Positions 18,420 to 27,737 of a stretch of DNA of 43,723 nt are shown in pieces; the first letter of the stretch is position 1; each line of letters starts with the position of its first letter. The notes under the pieces were generated by a model. That model searched no databases. It was not told the DNA's origin and saw nothing but the letters and a program-made list of their open reading frames with translations. Origin of the DNA: Mangrovicoccus ximenensis (GTDB lineage: Bacteria; Pseudomonadota; Alphaproteobacteria; Rhodobacterales; Rhodobacteraceae). The position numbers were made by a program, and so were the translations under genes. Location of the stretch: NCBI RefSeq assembly GCF_003056725.1, contig NZ_QBKZ01000015.1, positions 519,953 through 563,675 of the forward strand, in the 5' to 3' direction.

Positions 18420-18692
18420 ATGCCAGCCAGCCATGCCCGCAACGTCGCTCTCACGCCTGAACTTGATGCATTCATCGAGGAACTTGTCGCGTCCGGAGAC
18501 TTCGCCAATGCCAGCGAAGTCATGCGGGCAGGCTTGCGATCGTTAAAGGAGCGCCGGGAAATCGGCCAGATCGCTGCAAGGATCGGGACGGCGCTGGACC
18601 AGCTGGACCGCGGCGAGGGCATCAGCGGTGATCCGCAGACGGTGCTGTCGGGCGTCCTCGACGCCGCACGGGGCAAGAAGGCCGCCCATTGA
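18420..18692 (+). CDS. parD: ParD-like antitoxin
   Basis: The 90-aa protein starts NVALTPELDAFIEELVASGD, then FANASEVMRAGLRSLKERRE, the ribbon-helix-helix fold of ParD/CC2985-type antitoxins. The acidic C-terminal tail (LDQLDRGEGISGDPQTVL) would wrap the toxin. ATG at 18420 has an AAGGAG site at ideal distance. Its stop overlaps the toxin start. The N-terminal domain should bind the operon's own promoter, where a small dyad is present. Confidence 0.92.
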   Translation: MPASHARNVALTPELDAFIEELVASGDFANASEVMRAGLRSLKERREIGQIAARIGTALDQLDRGEGISGDPQTVLSGVLDAARGKKAAH

Positions 18693-19009
18693 AGGACATC
18701 GTCTACGCGCCTGCGGCTCTCGCGAGCTTGCAGGACATTCTCGAATGGACGATCGGGCGACACGGTGACGCCCAGGCGGAACGCTACACGAACCAGCTCA
18801 TCGCCCGGCTCGACGCCCTGGCTGCCGGGCAGCCGCCGCATCCGAGACCGTGTTCGGCCTTGCTGTCCGAAGGGAGGAGGGCGCCCGGGCTGGGCTATGT
18901 CCGCGAGGGGCGCCACTATCTCATTCTCCGCGAGACGGAGACGGCCATCGAGCTGGTCGAAGTCTTCCATGAGCGGATGAACATCGAGGCCTGGCTGCAG
19001 GCCCTCTGA
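18689..19009 (+). CDS. parE: ParE-family toxin
   Basis: The 106-aa protein has the RelE/ParE fold pattern: IVYAPAALASLQDILEWTIG at the N-terminus, the two-helix arm with RYTNQLIARLDALA, then GLGYVREGRHYLILRETE and the final IELVEVFHERMNIEAWL strand. Chromosomal ParE toxins usually poison DNA gyrase. The start is a TTG that overlaps the antitoxin stop (TTGA), a weak initiation that keeps toxin translation low and coupled to the antitoxin. The pair appears intact and lies between broken genes, as expected of a mobile stabilising module. Confidence 0.9.
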   Translation: MKDIVYAPAALASLQDILEWTIGRHGDAQAERYTNQLIARLDALAAGQPPHPRPCSALLSEGRRAPGLGYVREGRHYLILRETETAIELVEVFHERMNIEAWLQAL

Positions 19010-19259
19010 TCAGCGCTTGATACCGACGGTGTCGCAAGGCGGGATAGAACGCCACCCCCCCAACACCGACGCTCATACTGTAAGCTGTATTATGATTACA
19101 GCAAACATTAGCCGCCTGAATTGATGACCTGTATGGCCCGCACATCCTGAGAGCGGCAGGCCCTGCGCCCAGAGCACGTAGGCCAGCTCCGAGACGCCGC
19201 TGGGCGATCGTGTGGCGGGGTAGCCTTGCCGTCCAACAGGACGTGCGAGGACCCCCAGG
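19010..19259. other. Spacer between parDE and the IstA fragment, with a palindrome
   Basis: No gene is seen. GCTGTA and TACAGC (19084-19089, 19097-19102) form an inverted repeat around a seven-base spacer in an AT-rich patch. Because an IS21-type istA reading frame begins at 19260, the left end of that element may lie in this stretch, but I could not identify a matching terminal repeat. Confidence 0.35.
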
Positions 19260-19463
19260 ATGAGACGATTGCCGATGCGCAAAATTTCAGAAGCCCTCCG
19301 GCTGAAGGCCGCGGGACTGTCGACGCGGAAGATCGCGTCGAGCCTCGGGCTCGGCCAGTCGACCGTGTCCGACTACCTCAAGCGGGCGGACCGGGCGGGG
19401 CTGACCTGGCCGCTGCCCGAGGGCACCTGCGATGCCGATCTGGAGCAGCGCCTGTTCCAGCCG
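19260..19463 (+). pseudogene. IS21-family transposase IstA, N-terminal fragment
   Basis: The frame starts MRRLPMRKISEALRLKAAGL and continues STRKIASSLGLGQSTVSDYL, the helix-turn-helix that opens IS21-type IstA transposases, then RADRAGLTWPLPEG and DLEQRLFQP. The DDE catalytic domain and istB are absent. At about 19463 it passes in frame into the end of an AraC regulator, giving one continuous 129-codon reading frame. Confidence 0.85.
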
Positions 19464-19649
19464 GTGGGCGGCGCGGCGCGGCGCTCGATCTCGGAAGTGG
19501 CCTTCGACCTCGGCTTCTGCGCCAGCGCCCATTTCTGCCGCGCTTTCAAGGCACGCTGGGGCATGACCCCCGACGAGTTCCGCCGCGGCCAGAACAGGAC
19601 CGAAGCTGCCTCGGCCGGAGAGCCGCGCGGCCCGCAGGGCAGTTCCTGA
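19464..19649 (+). pseudogene. AraC-family regulator, C-terminal helix-turn-helix fragment
   Basis: RRSISEVAFDLGFCASAHFC followed by RAFKARWGMTPDEFRRG is the second helix-turn-helix of AraC/XylS regulators, with the conserved GF-x-x-x-x-x-FxRxFK pattern. The first helix-turn-helix and the sensor domain are missing. It is fused in frame behind the IstA fragment. The stop codon lies within a strong hairpin, and the next gene (MFS) converges from the right. Confidence 0.88.
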
Positions 19650-19668
19650 AGCAGGAACTGCCCTGCGG
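19632..19668. terminator. 17-bp perfect hairpin between convergent genes
   Basis: Positions 19632-19648 are the exact reverse complement of 19652-19668, with a three-base loop. The left arm contains the end of the AraC fragment and its stop. There is no T tract on either strand, so it may act as a bidirectional rho-dependent or attenuating structure for the convergent AraC and MFS genes. Confidence 0.5.
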
Positions 19669-19701
19669 AAGGACGAGCGCCAGCCCCCCTGCTCCGCAAC
19701 C

Positions 19702-20463
19702 TCAGCGCCAGACCCCGCCCAGCAGACCTGCCGCCGCAGGTATGGCCAGGAATAGGATGGCCAGGACAGCCAGGGCAAAGGCCACGCTGCTTGCCCCGGC
19801 GATGAAGCCCACGACAGCCGGTCCGGCCAGATGCCCGCCATAGCCGGCAAAGGCAACGATCGAGACTGCGGGTCCGATCGCCATTGCCTCCTGCCGCCCG
19901 CAGGCGCTGAACAGGATCGGCGCGATGCTGGCGGCACCGATACCAACCAGGCAGAAGCAGGCGAGCACAGGCGCGGTCCATGGCAGGAGCAGTGTCCCAA
20001 AAATGCCCAGCACGGCCAGGCAGCCGCTGAGCATCAGCACGGGCCCGGACCCGTGGCGCTCGACCACCCTGTCCCCCAGCAGGCGCATCGCAACCATGCC
20101 AACCGAGAATGCGGCAAAGCCCAGTCCCGCAGTCTGCATCGAGGCAAGGTCGCGCTCCAGGAGCAGCAAGCCGCCCCAGTCGAGCATTGCGCCCTCGACC
20201 AGAAAAGTGACGCAGACCATGCCCGCGAACACCAGGACCGGCCCGCGCGGCCAGGCAAGAAACGCGGCGGAGCGGCCCTCTGGCCGAAGCGCGTGCCGGG
20301 CGCCAGCAAGTGCCGCGGGAAGCGCAAGCCCGCCGCAGGCCGCGCGCACGCGTTGCAGCCCCGCCAGCAGCATGCCCTGCAGCGCCTTCGTCCCGGCCGC
20401 GTTGCCGGGATGGACCATGTGCAGCAGCGGGCGCCCTTCCGCGGCCTGCACCACGCCAGGCAC
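19702..20463 (-). pseudogene. MFS transporter, C-terminal half with decayed 5' part
   Basis: Well-preserved membrane helices run from FLAWPRGPVLVFAGMVCVTF to the end (about six helices), with VGMVAMRLLGDRVVERHG as the second-half copy of the MFS loop motif (G-x-x-x-D-R/K). The preceding ~65 codons still echo the end of the first half (RPLLHMVHPGNAAG, then GLALPAALAGARHALRPEG) but contain charged residues where helices should be. Further upstream only out-of-frame traces remain (ADLRGFGMNG). The N-terminal half is thus lost or eroded and the gene is unlikely to function. Substrate unknown. Confidence 0.7.
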
Positions 20464-20925
20464 GAGCAGCCGGGCAATGCCCCGTTCATCCCGAAGCCGC
20501 GCAGGTCGGCCTCCAGCCTCGCCCCGCCATGGATCCGGGCGGTCGTCAGGTCATGGACCACGACGGCCGGACCTGCTTCGCCGCGCGTCCTCCCCGTGTC
20601 AGCATGCGCCAATGCCGCTCGGACAGGTGGCGCGCCCATTGGCGCATCCATGGTGGTGCGTCACGGTCTCGGGCATGGCGGCCGCTTCCCCCCTCCGGCG
20701 CAGGCAGCCGAGCTTGCTGTCCGGCGCGCAGGAGCGGTTGAAGACCATGGCGCGGCGCTGCCATATGAGCGCCATTGGTCCGGCCGGCCATGGCGGCCGC
20801 CCCGGCGCCGATCTCGCAGAGCCCGAAGACATCGCCGAAGCCGGACGGTGGCTCGTGTCCCATGTGGCGGTGCCGTTCGCGATGGGCCTCGCGCTGGCTG
20901 GCCGGGCCAGGACAGCATCCGTCCG
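20464..20925. other. Gene-free stretch with traces of decayed genes
   Basis: No intact gene is seen. The left end still holds out-of-frame traces of the MFS gene on the minus strand. The remainder may be further decayed DNA from the IS256-type element that becomes recognisable just to the right. Confidence 0.4.
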
Positions 20926-21410
20926 CTCGCCATCGCCCTTGGACCGATGGCGGACAAGCGTGCTCCGGGAGGCATGCGTTCACGGCGTCCCGACGCGGTC
21001 GATGGATAACCTGGTCCGGGCCATGGCCGGACAGGCTTTCCGAAGAGCCAGGCCAGCCGACCGCGAAGCGCGAACCACGCGTGCGCGTTGCCTGCCTGAG
21101 GCGCCCGCGTGAGGACAAAAGGCCCTGCGCAGGGAAGCCTCCGGCGTCTGTCCCGGTTTTCCTAGTTCCCGAAGCTTTGCCTGCAGCCACAGGCTGCGAA
21201 AAGGCTTGGGATCCTGTCCCACTTCCGGGATCGCATCATGGCCGGCGCCTTCGGATCCGCGCAATTGCGGACCGGATGCCGCGTGATCCCCTCCACTGCG
21301 GTCTCGACGGAAGGAATCTGGCGATCTGCGAGGCCCGTGAGGGCAACACGGCCGCTGCCACCCACGTCCCTGTCCGCAGCTTGGCTGCGTTGCCTCTGCC
21401 ATTGATCAAG
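20926..21410 (+). pseudogene. Heavily decayed IS256-family transposase
   Basis: Pieces in successive plus-strand frames line up in order with IS256-type transposases: ALGPMADKRAP (family LEPRRMAEKAL), then VLREACVHGVPTRSMDNLVR followed by AM (family QEAYVHGVSTRSVDDLV), then EPRVRVACLRRPREDKRPC (family DERVRAFLxRPLEGDWPY), and GRNLAICEAREGNTAAATHV (family GVKLVISDAHEGIKAAA). The catalytic Asp residues of DATY and SDAHEG are lost and the frame shifts at least twice. No stretch is long enough to function. The alignment is from memory of the family and should be tested by a translated search. Confidence 0.55.
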
Positions 21411-21690
21411 GACCGGGGCAACCATCCCGGGGCCCAGGCCTGATCGTGTGCCATTGCTTGGTGTAGGAGGCCGCGCCGGCGGGCGCGATCCGCCGGCCCG
21501 GGGACCCGTCGCTCTGGCCGCCTCCCCGGCCGCAATCTCCGCACGGGGCCCGGCCCGCCGCCCCCCGGACAGGACAAATGCAATCATTTTGTGATGGACG
21601 GGCCCCGCACCGCCCCGGAGCGGGCCGCGCGCTCTTTCCCTCCGCGTTCCCCTCCGCTACACCGCCCCTCGACTGTTGAGGACCGATCCG
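21411..21690. other. Spacer and presumed promoter region before valS
   Basis: No gene is seen. The final ~100 bases before valS are GC-rich with a pyrimidine stretch, and GAGG at 21677-21680 is the only ribosome-site-like sequence near the valS start. No canonical promoter could be assigned. Confidence 0.4.
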
Positions 21691-24600
21691 ATGACGATGG
21701 ACAAGAAATTCGACGCCGCCGAGGCCGAGGCCCGCATCTACAAGGCCTGGGAAGACGCCGAAAGCTTCAAGGCCGGGGCCAATGCCAAGCCCGGGGCCGA
21801 GACCTTCTGCATCATGATCCCGCCGCCCAACGTGACGGGCAGCCTGCATATGGGACATGCCTTCAACAACACGCTGCAGGACGTGCTGGTGCGCTGGCAC
21901 CGGATGCAGGGGCATGACACGCTGTGGCAGCCCGGGACCGACCATGCCGGCATCGCCACCCAGATGGTGACGGAACGCGAGATGGCCGCCAATGGCGAGC
22001 CCACCCGCACCGAGATGGGCCGCGACAAGTTCCTGGAGCGCGTCTGGCAGCAGAAGGTCAAATCCCGCGGCACGATCATCGGCCAGCTGAAGCGCCTCGG
22101 CGCCTCCTGCGACTGGTCGCGCGAGGCCTTCACCATGGGCGGCGCCGAGGGCGACCCCGAGGCCGGCAAGGGCGCGCCGAACTTCCATGACGCCGTGATC
22201 AAGGTCTTCGTCGACCTGCACGAGAAGGGCTGCATCTACCGCGGCAAGCGGCTGGTGAACTGGGACCCCCATTTCGAGACCGCGATCTCCGACCTCGAGG
22301 TCGAGAATGTCGAGGTCCAGGGCCACATGTGGCACTTCAAGTACCCGCTGGCCGACGGCGTCACCTACGAATACGTCGAGAAGGACGAGGACGGCAATGT
22401 CGTGTTCCGCGAGGAGCGCGACTACATCTCGATCGCCACCACCCGCCCCGAGACCATGCTGGGCGACGGCGCCGTGGCCGTGCACCCCTCGGACGAGCGC
22501 TATGCGCCGATCGTCGGCAAGCTCTGCGAGATCCCCGTGGGTCCGAAGGAGCACCGCCGCCTGATCCCGATCATCACCGACGAATACCCCGATCCCGCCT
22601 TCGGCTCGGGCGCGGTGAAGATCACCGGCGCGCATGACTTCAACGACTACCAGGTCGCCAAGCGCGGCGGCATCCCGCTCTACCGCCTGATGGACACCAA
22701 GGGCCGGATGCGCGCCGACGGCGCCCCCTATGCGGATGCCGCGAAGGCCGCCCAGGCGATCACCGCCGGCAAGGAAGCTTCGGAATCCGAGGTCGACGCG
22801 CTGAACCTGGTGCCCGACGCGCTGCGCGGCCTCGACCGGATGGACGCCCGCAAGGCCGTGGTCGAGCAGATCACCGCCGAAGGCCTGGCGGTGATGACCG
22901 TCAAGACCGACCCGCGCCTCGGCAAGGCAGCGAAGAAGAAGCCGCTCGCGCCGGAAGAAGGCGGCGAGGACCGCTCCGAAGAGCAGGAGCTGGTGCCGCT
23001 GGTGGAGTCGAAGCTGATCACGCAGCCCTTCGGCGACCGCTCGAAGGTGGTGATCGAGCCGATGCTGACCGACCAGTGGTTCGTCGACGCCGCCAAGATC
23101 GTCGGCCCGGCACTGGAGGCGGTGCGCAACGGCACCACCAGGATCCTGCCCGAGCGCGACGAGAAGGTCTATTTCCACTGGCTGGAAAACATCGAACCCT
23201 GGTGCATCTCGCGCCAGCTCTGGTGGGGCCACCAGATCCCGGTCTGGTACGGTCCGCGGATCGAGACGATCGACGGCGTCGAAACGCTGAATTTCGAGCC
23301 GGGCGGGCTGGTCCGCTTTGTCGCCAAGGATGATGACGAAGCCCGCGCCAAGGCAGCCGAGTTCTACGGCGAGGCGCTCGACAAGGTGCAGGTGCTGAAG
23401 AGCTTCAGCCGCGACCCCGGGCGCGCCGCCGACGGCAATCTCGACCCGCTGCGCTCGGCCGTCACCGCGATGGAGCGCGGCCAGTTCGACGAGAACGGCA
23501 CCATCCCGCTGGTGCGCGATCCCGACGTGCTGGACACCTGGTTCTCCTCCGGCCTCTGGCCGATCGGCACGCTGGGCTGGCCGGATGAGACCCCGGAACT
23601 GGCCAAGTACTTCCCGACGAACGTGCTGGTCACCGGCTTTGACATCATCTTCTTCTGGGTCGCCCGGATGATGATGATGCAATATGCCGTGGTCGGCCAG
23701 CAGCCCTTCGACACCGTCTATGTCCATGCCCTCGTCCGCGACGAGAAGGGCAAGAAGATGTCGAAATCCCTCGGCAACGTGCTCGACCCGCTCGACCTGA
23801 TCGACGAATACGGCGCCGACGCGGTGCGCTTCACCCTCTCGGCCATGGCCGCGATGGGCCGCGACCTGAAGCTGTCCACGCAGCGGATCGCGGGCTACCG
23901 GAACTTCGGCACCAAGCTCTGGAACGCCACCCGCTTCGCCGAGATGAACGAAGTCTACGCGCATTACGACCCGGCCAAGGGCCATGGCGCGCCGCAGGCG
24001 ACGGCCAATGCCTGGATCCTGGGCGAAACCGCCCGGGTCCGCGAAGAGGTCGATGCCGCGCTGAAGGGCTTCCGCTTCAACGACGCCGCCAACGCGCTCT
24101 ATGCCTTCGTCTGGGGCAAGGTCTGCGACTGGTACGTCGAATTCGCCAAGCCGCTGTTCTCCAGCGAGGATGCCGCCGTCATCGCCGAGACCCGCCAGAC
24201 CATGGGCTGGGTGCTCGACCAGTGCATGATCCTGCTGCATCCCTTCATGCCCTTCATCACCGAAGAGCTCTGGGAGAAGACCGCCAAGCGGGACGGCATG
24301 CTGGTCCATGCCGACTGGCCGGCCTACACGGCGGCCGGGCTGGCTTCGCCCGAAGCAGACCGCGAGATGGGCTGGGTGATCGGCCTGATCGAGGAGATCC
24401 GCTCGGTGCGCGCGCAGATGCACGTGCCGGTGGGGCTGAAGATGCCGCTGCTGCAGATCGAGCTCGACGCCGCAGGCAAGGCGGCCTGGGCCCGCAACGA
24501 GGTGCTGATCCAGCGCCTCGGCCGGGTCGAGAGCCTCTCCGAGGTGGCGGAACTGCCGAAGGGCGCGGTGACGCTGCCGGTCGAGGGCGGGCTCTTCGGC

Positions 24601-24831
24601 CTGCCGCTGGCCGGTTACATCGACATCGCCGAGGAGCAGGAGCGCCTGGCCAAGTCGCTGGCCAAGCTCGAGAAGGAGGAGAAGGGAGTTTCGGGCCGCC
24701 TGAAGAACCCGAATTTCGTCGCCTCCGCCCCCGAGGACGTGGTCGAGGAAACCCGCGAACGCGCCGCCCAGATCGCCGAAGAGGCGGGCAAGCTGCGCGA
24801 CGCGCTCTCCCGCCTGGCGGCGCTGGCCTAG
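21691..24831 (+). CDS. valS: Valyl-tRNA synthetase
   Basis: The 1046-aa class I synthetase has [15 protein letters not shown] with the HIGH motif as HMGH (53-56) and KKMSKSLGN with KMSKS at 689-693. The editing (CP1) domain spans about 190-600 and includes [17 protein letters not shown] and [10 protein letters not shown]. The C-terminal coiled-coil arm ([19 protein letters not shown]) is typical of ValS. It is complete and well preserved. The enzyme charges tRNA-Val and removes mis-attached Thr. ATG at 21691 is preferred with weak GAGG upstream; ATG at 21697 is possible. It stands alone, with decayed IS256 remains before it and a histidine-kinase fragment after it. Confidence 0.97.
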   Translation: MTMDKKFDAAEAEARIYKAWEDAESFKAGANAKPGAETFCIMIPPPNVTGSLHMGHAFNNTLQDVLVRWHRMQGHDTLWQPGTDHAGIATQMVTEREMAANGEPTRTEMGRDKFLERVWQQKVKSRGTIIGQLKRLGASCDWSREAFTMGGAEGDPEAGKGAPNFHDAVIKVFVDLHEKGCIYRGKRLVNWDPHFETAISDLEVENVEVQGHMWHFKYPLADGVTYEYVEKDEDGNVVFREERDYISIATTRPETMLGDGAVAVHPSDERYAPIVGKLCEIPVGPKEHRRLIPIITDEYPDPAFGSGAVKITGAHDFNDYQVAKRGGIPLYRLMDTKGRMRADGAPYADAAKAAQAITAGKEASESEVDALNLVPDALRGLDRMDARKAVVEQITAEGLAVMTVKTDPRLGKAAKKKPLAPEEGGEDRSEEQELVPLVESKLITQPFGDRSKVVIEPMLTDQWFVDAAKIVGPALEAVRNGTTRILPERDEKVYFHWLENIEPWCISRQLWWGHQIPVWYGPRIETIDGVETLNFEPGGLVRFVAKDDDEARAKAAEFYGEALDKVQVLKSFSRDPGRAADGNLDPLRSAVTAMERGQFDENGTIPLVRDPDVLDTWFSSGLWPIGTLGWPDETPELAKYFPTNVLVTGFDIIFFWVARMMMMQYAVVGQQPFDTVYVHALVRDEKGKKMSKSLGNVLDPLDLIDEYGADAVRFTLSAMAAMGRDLKLSTQRIAGYRNFGTKLWNATRFAEMNEVYAHYDPAKGHGAPQATANAWILGETARVREEVDAALKGFRFNDAANALYAFVWGKVCDWYVEFAKPLFSSEDAAVIAETRQTMGWVLDQCMILLHPFMPFITEELWEKTAKRDGMLVHADWPAYTAAGLASPEADREMGWVIGLIEEIRSVRAQMHVPVGLKMPLLQIELDAAGKAAWARNEVLIQRLGRVESLSEVAELPKGAVTLPVEGGLFGLPLAGYIDIAEEQERLAKSLAKLEKEEKGVSGRLKNPNFVASAPEDVVEETRERAAQIAEEAGKLRDALSRLAALA

Positions 24832-24866
24832 GCCCGAGCCGGCCGGACCGGGCAATCCCTTCCGCC

Positions 24867-24885
24867 CCGGCACTTCAGGTGCCGG
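24867..24885 (+). terminator. Hairpin downstream of valS
   Basis: CCGGCAC and GTGCCGG pair around a five-base loop, 36 bases after the valS stop. Only two T residues follow, so it is a weak intrinsic terminator candidate. Confidence 0.4.
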
Positions 24886-24942
24886 TTGGCGCAAGCGGGT
24901 CCGGCTCCGGCAGGACGCAGCCGGGTCGTCTCCTCGGCCACC

Positions 24943-25076
24943 GGCGCGGCGTGCAGGACGCGCTCGAGCGGCTCGAGGGCGAGGGCGCCGATCCGGCGGA
25001 TCTGGCGCGCTGGCGGGAGATGGCGGCGCGGTTCGACCTTGCGGGCATCGCCGCCGAGCTGGAGGAGGCGCCATGA
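24943..25076 (+). pseudogene. Sensor histidine kinase tail (C-terminal fragment)
   Basis: Forty-odd codons, VQDALERLEGEGADPADLAR and then AARFDLAGIAAELEEAP, end in a stop that overlaps the start of the response regulator gene (ATGA). This Asp/Glu-rich tail is what remains of an upstream gene coupled to the regulator, most probably the hybrid sensor kinase usually found there. Nothing of the kinase core is present: sequence to the left of ~24940 is the valS downstream region. Identification rests mainly on context. Confidence 0.5.
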
Positions 25077-25972
25077 CCGATCTCGGCGACACGGTCCTGA
25101 TCGTGGACGACCAGCCCGGGACGCTGGAGCTGCTGACCGACACTCTGGAGCGCGAGGGCATGACGGCGCTGGTGGCGATCAGCGGGCAGGGGGCGCTCGA
25201 CCTGCTGGCGAAGGTGGAGCCGCATGTCATCCTGATGGATGCGCAGATGCCCGGGCTCGACGGGTTCGAGACGACCCGCGCGATCAAGCAGATGCCCGGG
25301 CGCGAGCATATCCCGGTGATCTTCATGACCGGGCTGGCCGAGACCCAGCATGTGGTGAAGGGACTCGCCGCGGGCGGGGTCGATTACGTGACGAAGCCGG
25401 TCGTGCTTGACGAGATGATCGCCCGGATCCGCGTCCACCTGGCCAATGCGCGTGCGACCCAGGGCGCCCGTGCCGCGCTCGACGCCGCCGGGCGGAGCCT
25501 GCTGGCGCTCGACGATGGCGGGCGGCTTCTCTGGTCGACCCCGCGTGCCGAGGAGATCCTGGCCGATCTCTTCGAGGACGGGCGGCTGATCCTCAGCGAC
25601 GCGCTGGCCGGGCGCCTGCTGTCGATGCGCGGCACGGCGGACAGTCGGTCGCGGCTGAGCCTCGGCGACCGGCAGCTCGACTTCCAGTACCTCGCGCCGG
25701 TCCGTGCGGGGGAATCGCTCTACCGCGTGACGGAAAGCCGTCCGGGCGCGCGCGAGGCAGTTCTGAAGGACCGGTTCGGGCTGACCGCGCGCGAGGCCGA
25801 GGTGCTGCTGTGGCTGGCGGCGGGCAAGTCGAACCAGGACATTGCCGACATCCTCGGGAATTCCGCCGCCACGGTGAAGAAGCACCTGCTGCAGATCTAT
25901 TCCAAGCTCGGGGCGGAGAACCGCGCCACCGCGGCGGCGATGGCGGTGCAGATCCTGGCCGAGCTGGGCTGA
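25073..25972 (+). CDS. Response regulator, receiver domain plus LuxR-type DNA-binding domain
   Basis: The 299-aa protein has an N-terminal receiver (residues 5-122) with the acidic pair VDD, phosphoacceptor Asp56 in ILMDAQMPG, Thr in FMTGL and Lys in YVTKPV. A ~100-residue middle domain rich in Leu and Arg follows. The C-terminal LuxR helix-turn-helix reads LTAREAEVLLWLAAGKSNQD then IADILGNSAATVKKHLLQIY. It is complete. The start overlaps the end of the kinase fragment, so it was translated with a sensor partner that is now largely missing. A receiver joined to a LuxR domain through a long middle region differs from the compact NarL layout. Target genes unknown. Confidence 0.92.
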   Translation: MTDLGDTVLIVDDQPGTLELLTDTLEREGMTALVAISGQGALDLLAKVEPHVILMDAQMPGLDGFETTRAIKQMPGREHIPVIFMTGLAETQHVVKGLAAGGVDYVTKPVVLDEMIARIRVHLANARATQGARAALDAAGRSLLALDDGGRLLWSTPRAEEILADLFEDGRLILSDALAGRLLSMRGTADSRSRLSLGDRQLDFQYLAPVRAGESLYRVTESRPGAREAVLKDRFGLTAREAEVLLWLAAGKSNQDIADILGNSAATVKKHLLQIYSKLGAENRATAAAMAVQILAELG

Positions 25973-26040
25973 TGCTCCCGGAAAACGCAATGCTTGCTTG
26001 CCGCAAGGCCTTCCGGTTCCATCACATTGCAGGGCTCGGG

Positions 26041-27600
26041 ATGCCCGGGACGCGGAAGGCTCGCGCGCGGCCGTTCCTCGAGTTCGATCTCGAGGCCCAT
26101 ATCCACGGGAGCCGCCTGCTGCGCGCCATCGTCCGGTTCGCCGGTCTGGGCGGCCTGCGCGGGGACCTCCGCGGCGTCTGCAGCCATGCCGGGCGGTCCC
26201 GGATCTCATTCTGCGGATGCGGATCATCGGCGGCGCCATGGGCCTGCGCTCCGGCCGCCGCCTTTGCCGGGAGGTCCGTCTCACCCACGCCTGTCCCCGG
26301 TTCCGCCGCCTCGCTCCCGTGGACAAGGTGCCGGACCGCTCCTCGTTCTCGAGGCTGCGCCACGGGGCGTTCCGGGAAAGCGGCGCGCCGCGCCGCTCCG
26401 TCGGCGCAGTGGCCGCGGGGCTGGCCTGCGGCAACGGTTTCGCGGTCCATGCCGAACTGATCCGTCGGCGGGCAGGGCGTTGCGGAGCGATGTCCCGAGA
26501 GGCAATGCGGACGTCCTGAAGCTGAATTCCGGCAGAGCGGAAAAGCTGATGCGGCAGCGGCCGGCCCTGCGGAAGCGGCACGCGCCGTCCGGGAACATCT
26601 CGAGCCCCCGACGGCGCGTGCATGACCGCCGCCGGTTCGAGGGAATGCACGGGCGCCTTTGGCGCCGAGACGCCGGTGGTGCCGGAATTCACCGTCCATG
26701 CCGGCCCTGCCAGCCAGTGGGCGGCGGCCCGCAAGGATGAGCCAATGGTCCGGGAGAGCCGCCCATTGCGGCGCCATCGCTCCGGGTCCGACCGGCGACG
26801 GCGAATCCATTCCTTGCATGTTCCGGCAGCTGCCTGACAGGCATCGGCCACGGGATCATCATGGACGCGGAGGCGGCGCGGCCTGTGCGGCAGGCCGAGG
26901 CGTACCGGCGCGCAGGATGACCGGCCGCAACGAGGCGCGCTTCGGCATGCGGCCCGGCGGGCTGGCGGCCGGCACGGCCCATGGCGCCGGGGACAACCTC
27001 GCCAGGCTGGTGCCGAAGCGGCAGAACCGTCCCTTCTTCCCGGTCTGCCGCTGCCCGGCAGGCGATTTCCCGCACTCGCCGGAAGGGACTGGTCCGCGCG
27101 GACCGTTGGCATCCGGGGGCGGTCCGTCTTCACCTGGCACGATGCGCGCCACCGCGACCTCTGTCCGGCGGGAAAGGATCTTGGCCATGACCGGCGCAAG
27201 GTCTCCGGCCCGGCCAGGATGGAGAAGGGCATGGGAGCGCGGAACTGCCGGTCCGCCATCGGCGATTGCCGGGACTGCGCGTTCAGGGCGAAATGCTGCC
27301 CCGACACCGGCATGCGCAGCATCACCCGCGGGAAATGCGACATTGTCCGGGATTTTGCCGGCCCCTGCACGGCCTCCGGGGCCACTGGCCCGGCCCAAGG
27401 GCGGCGGAAGAAGGTCGAGATGGTGCGGATATTCCCGCGGACCGATGGCCGCCATGGCCTCGCTTGTCCACCTCGTGCGGAGCCTCGGCTTCGGGCGGTT
27501 CCGGCTCGGAGGCCGCCCGGCGCGGCAGACGAAGCCATCCCCGCAGCGATTGTCCGGAACCTCGGCAAGCTGGCAACGCGCCGCCCGGTCGCGGCACCGA
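26041..27600 (+). pseudogene. Heavily decayed IS1182-family transposase
   Basis: A nearly full-length transposase can be followed through several frames in the correct order: LEFDLEAHIHGSRLLRAIVR and FAGLGGLRGDL near 26080; ILRMRIIGGAMGLRSGRRLC and KVPDRSSFSRLRHGAFRESG (26200-26400); GFAVHAELIRRRAGR (to ~26480); AFGAETPVVPEFTVHAGPAS (~26655); HGIIMDAEAARPVRQAEAYR (~26850); RNEARFGMRPGGLAAGTAHG (~26930); VFTWHDARHRDLCPAG, then GDCRDCAFRAKCCPDTGMRS with the zinc-ribbon Cys residues (27120-27320); and RKKVEMVRIF and RNLGKLATRRP (to ~27590). Catalytic positions are altered (DASL to HAEL) and stops and frameshifts interrupt it. It fills the whole gap between the response regulator and urtE. Confidence 0.75.
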
Positions 27601-27737
27601 TCCCGTCCTGCCCCCGAGGCGGATGCCGACGGACCGGCGCTCCCCGGAAATTTGCCTTGGCGGCCATCGATGCGCCGCCCGTCCTCCGCCAGGCTGCGAG
27701 TTCGACAACGGCATCGGCCGGGCCCGGCCTGCCGGGG

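Noticed and set aside
19632..19668. 17-bp palindrome as a possible amplification fold-back join
   Set aside because: Complementarity ends sharply at 17 bp and it sits between convergent gene ends, so a natural terminator-like hairpin is the simpler reading.
21406..25326. A 1306-codon open frame on the minus strand opposite valS
   Set aside because: It is antisense to a complete valyl-tRNA synthetase, is rich in Arg, His, Gly and Asp without domain signatures, and arises from the high GC at third codon positions.
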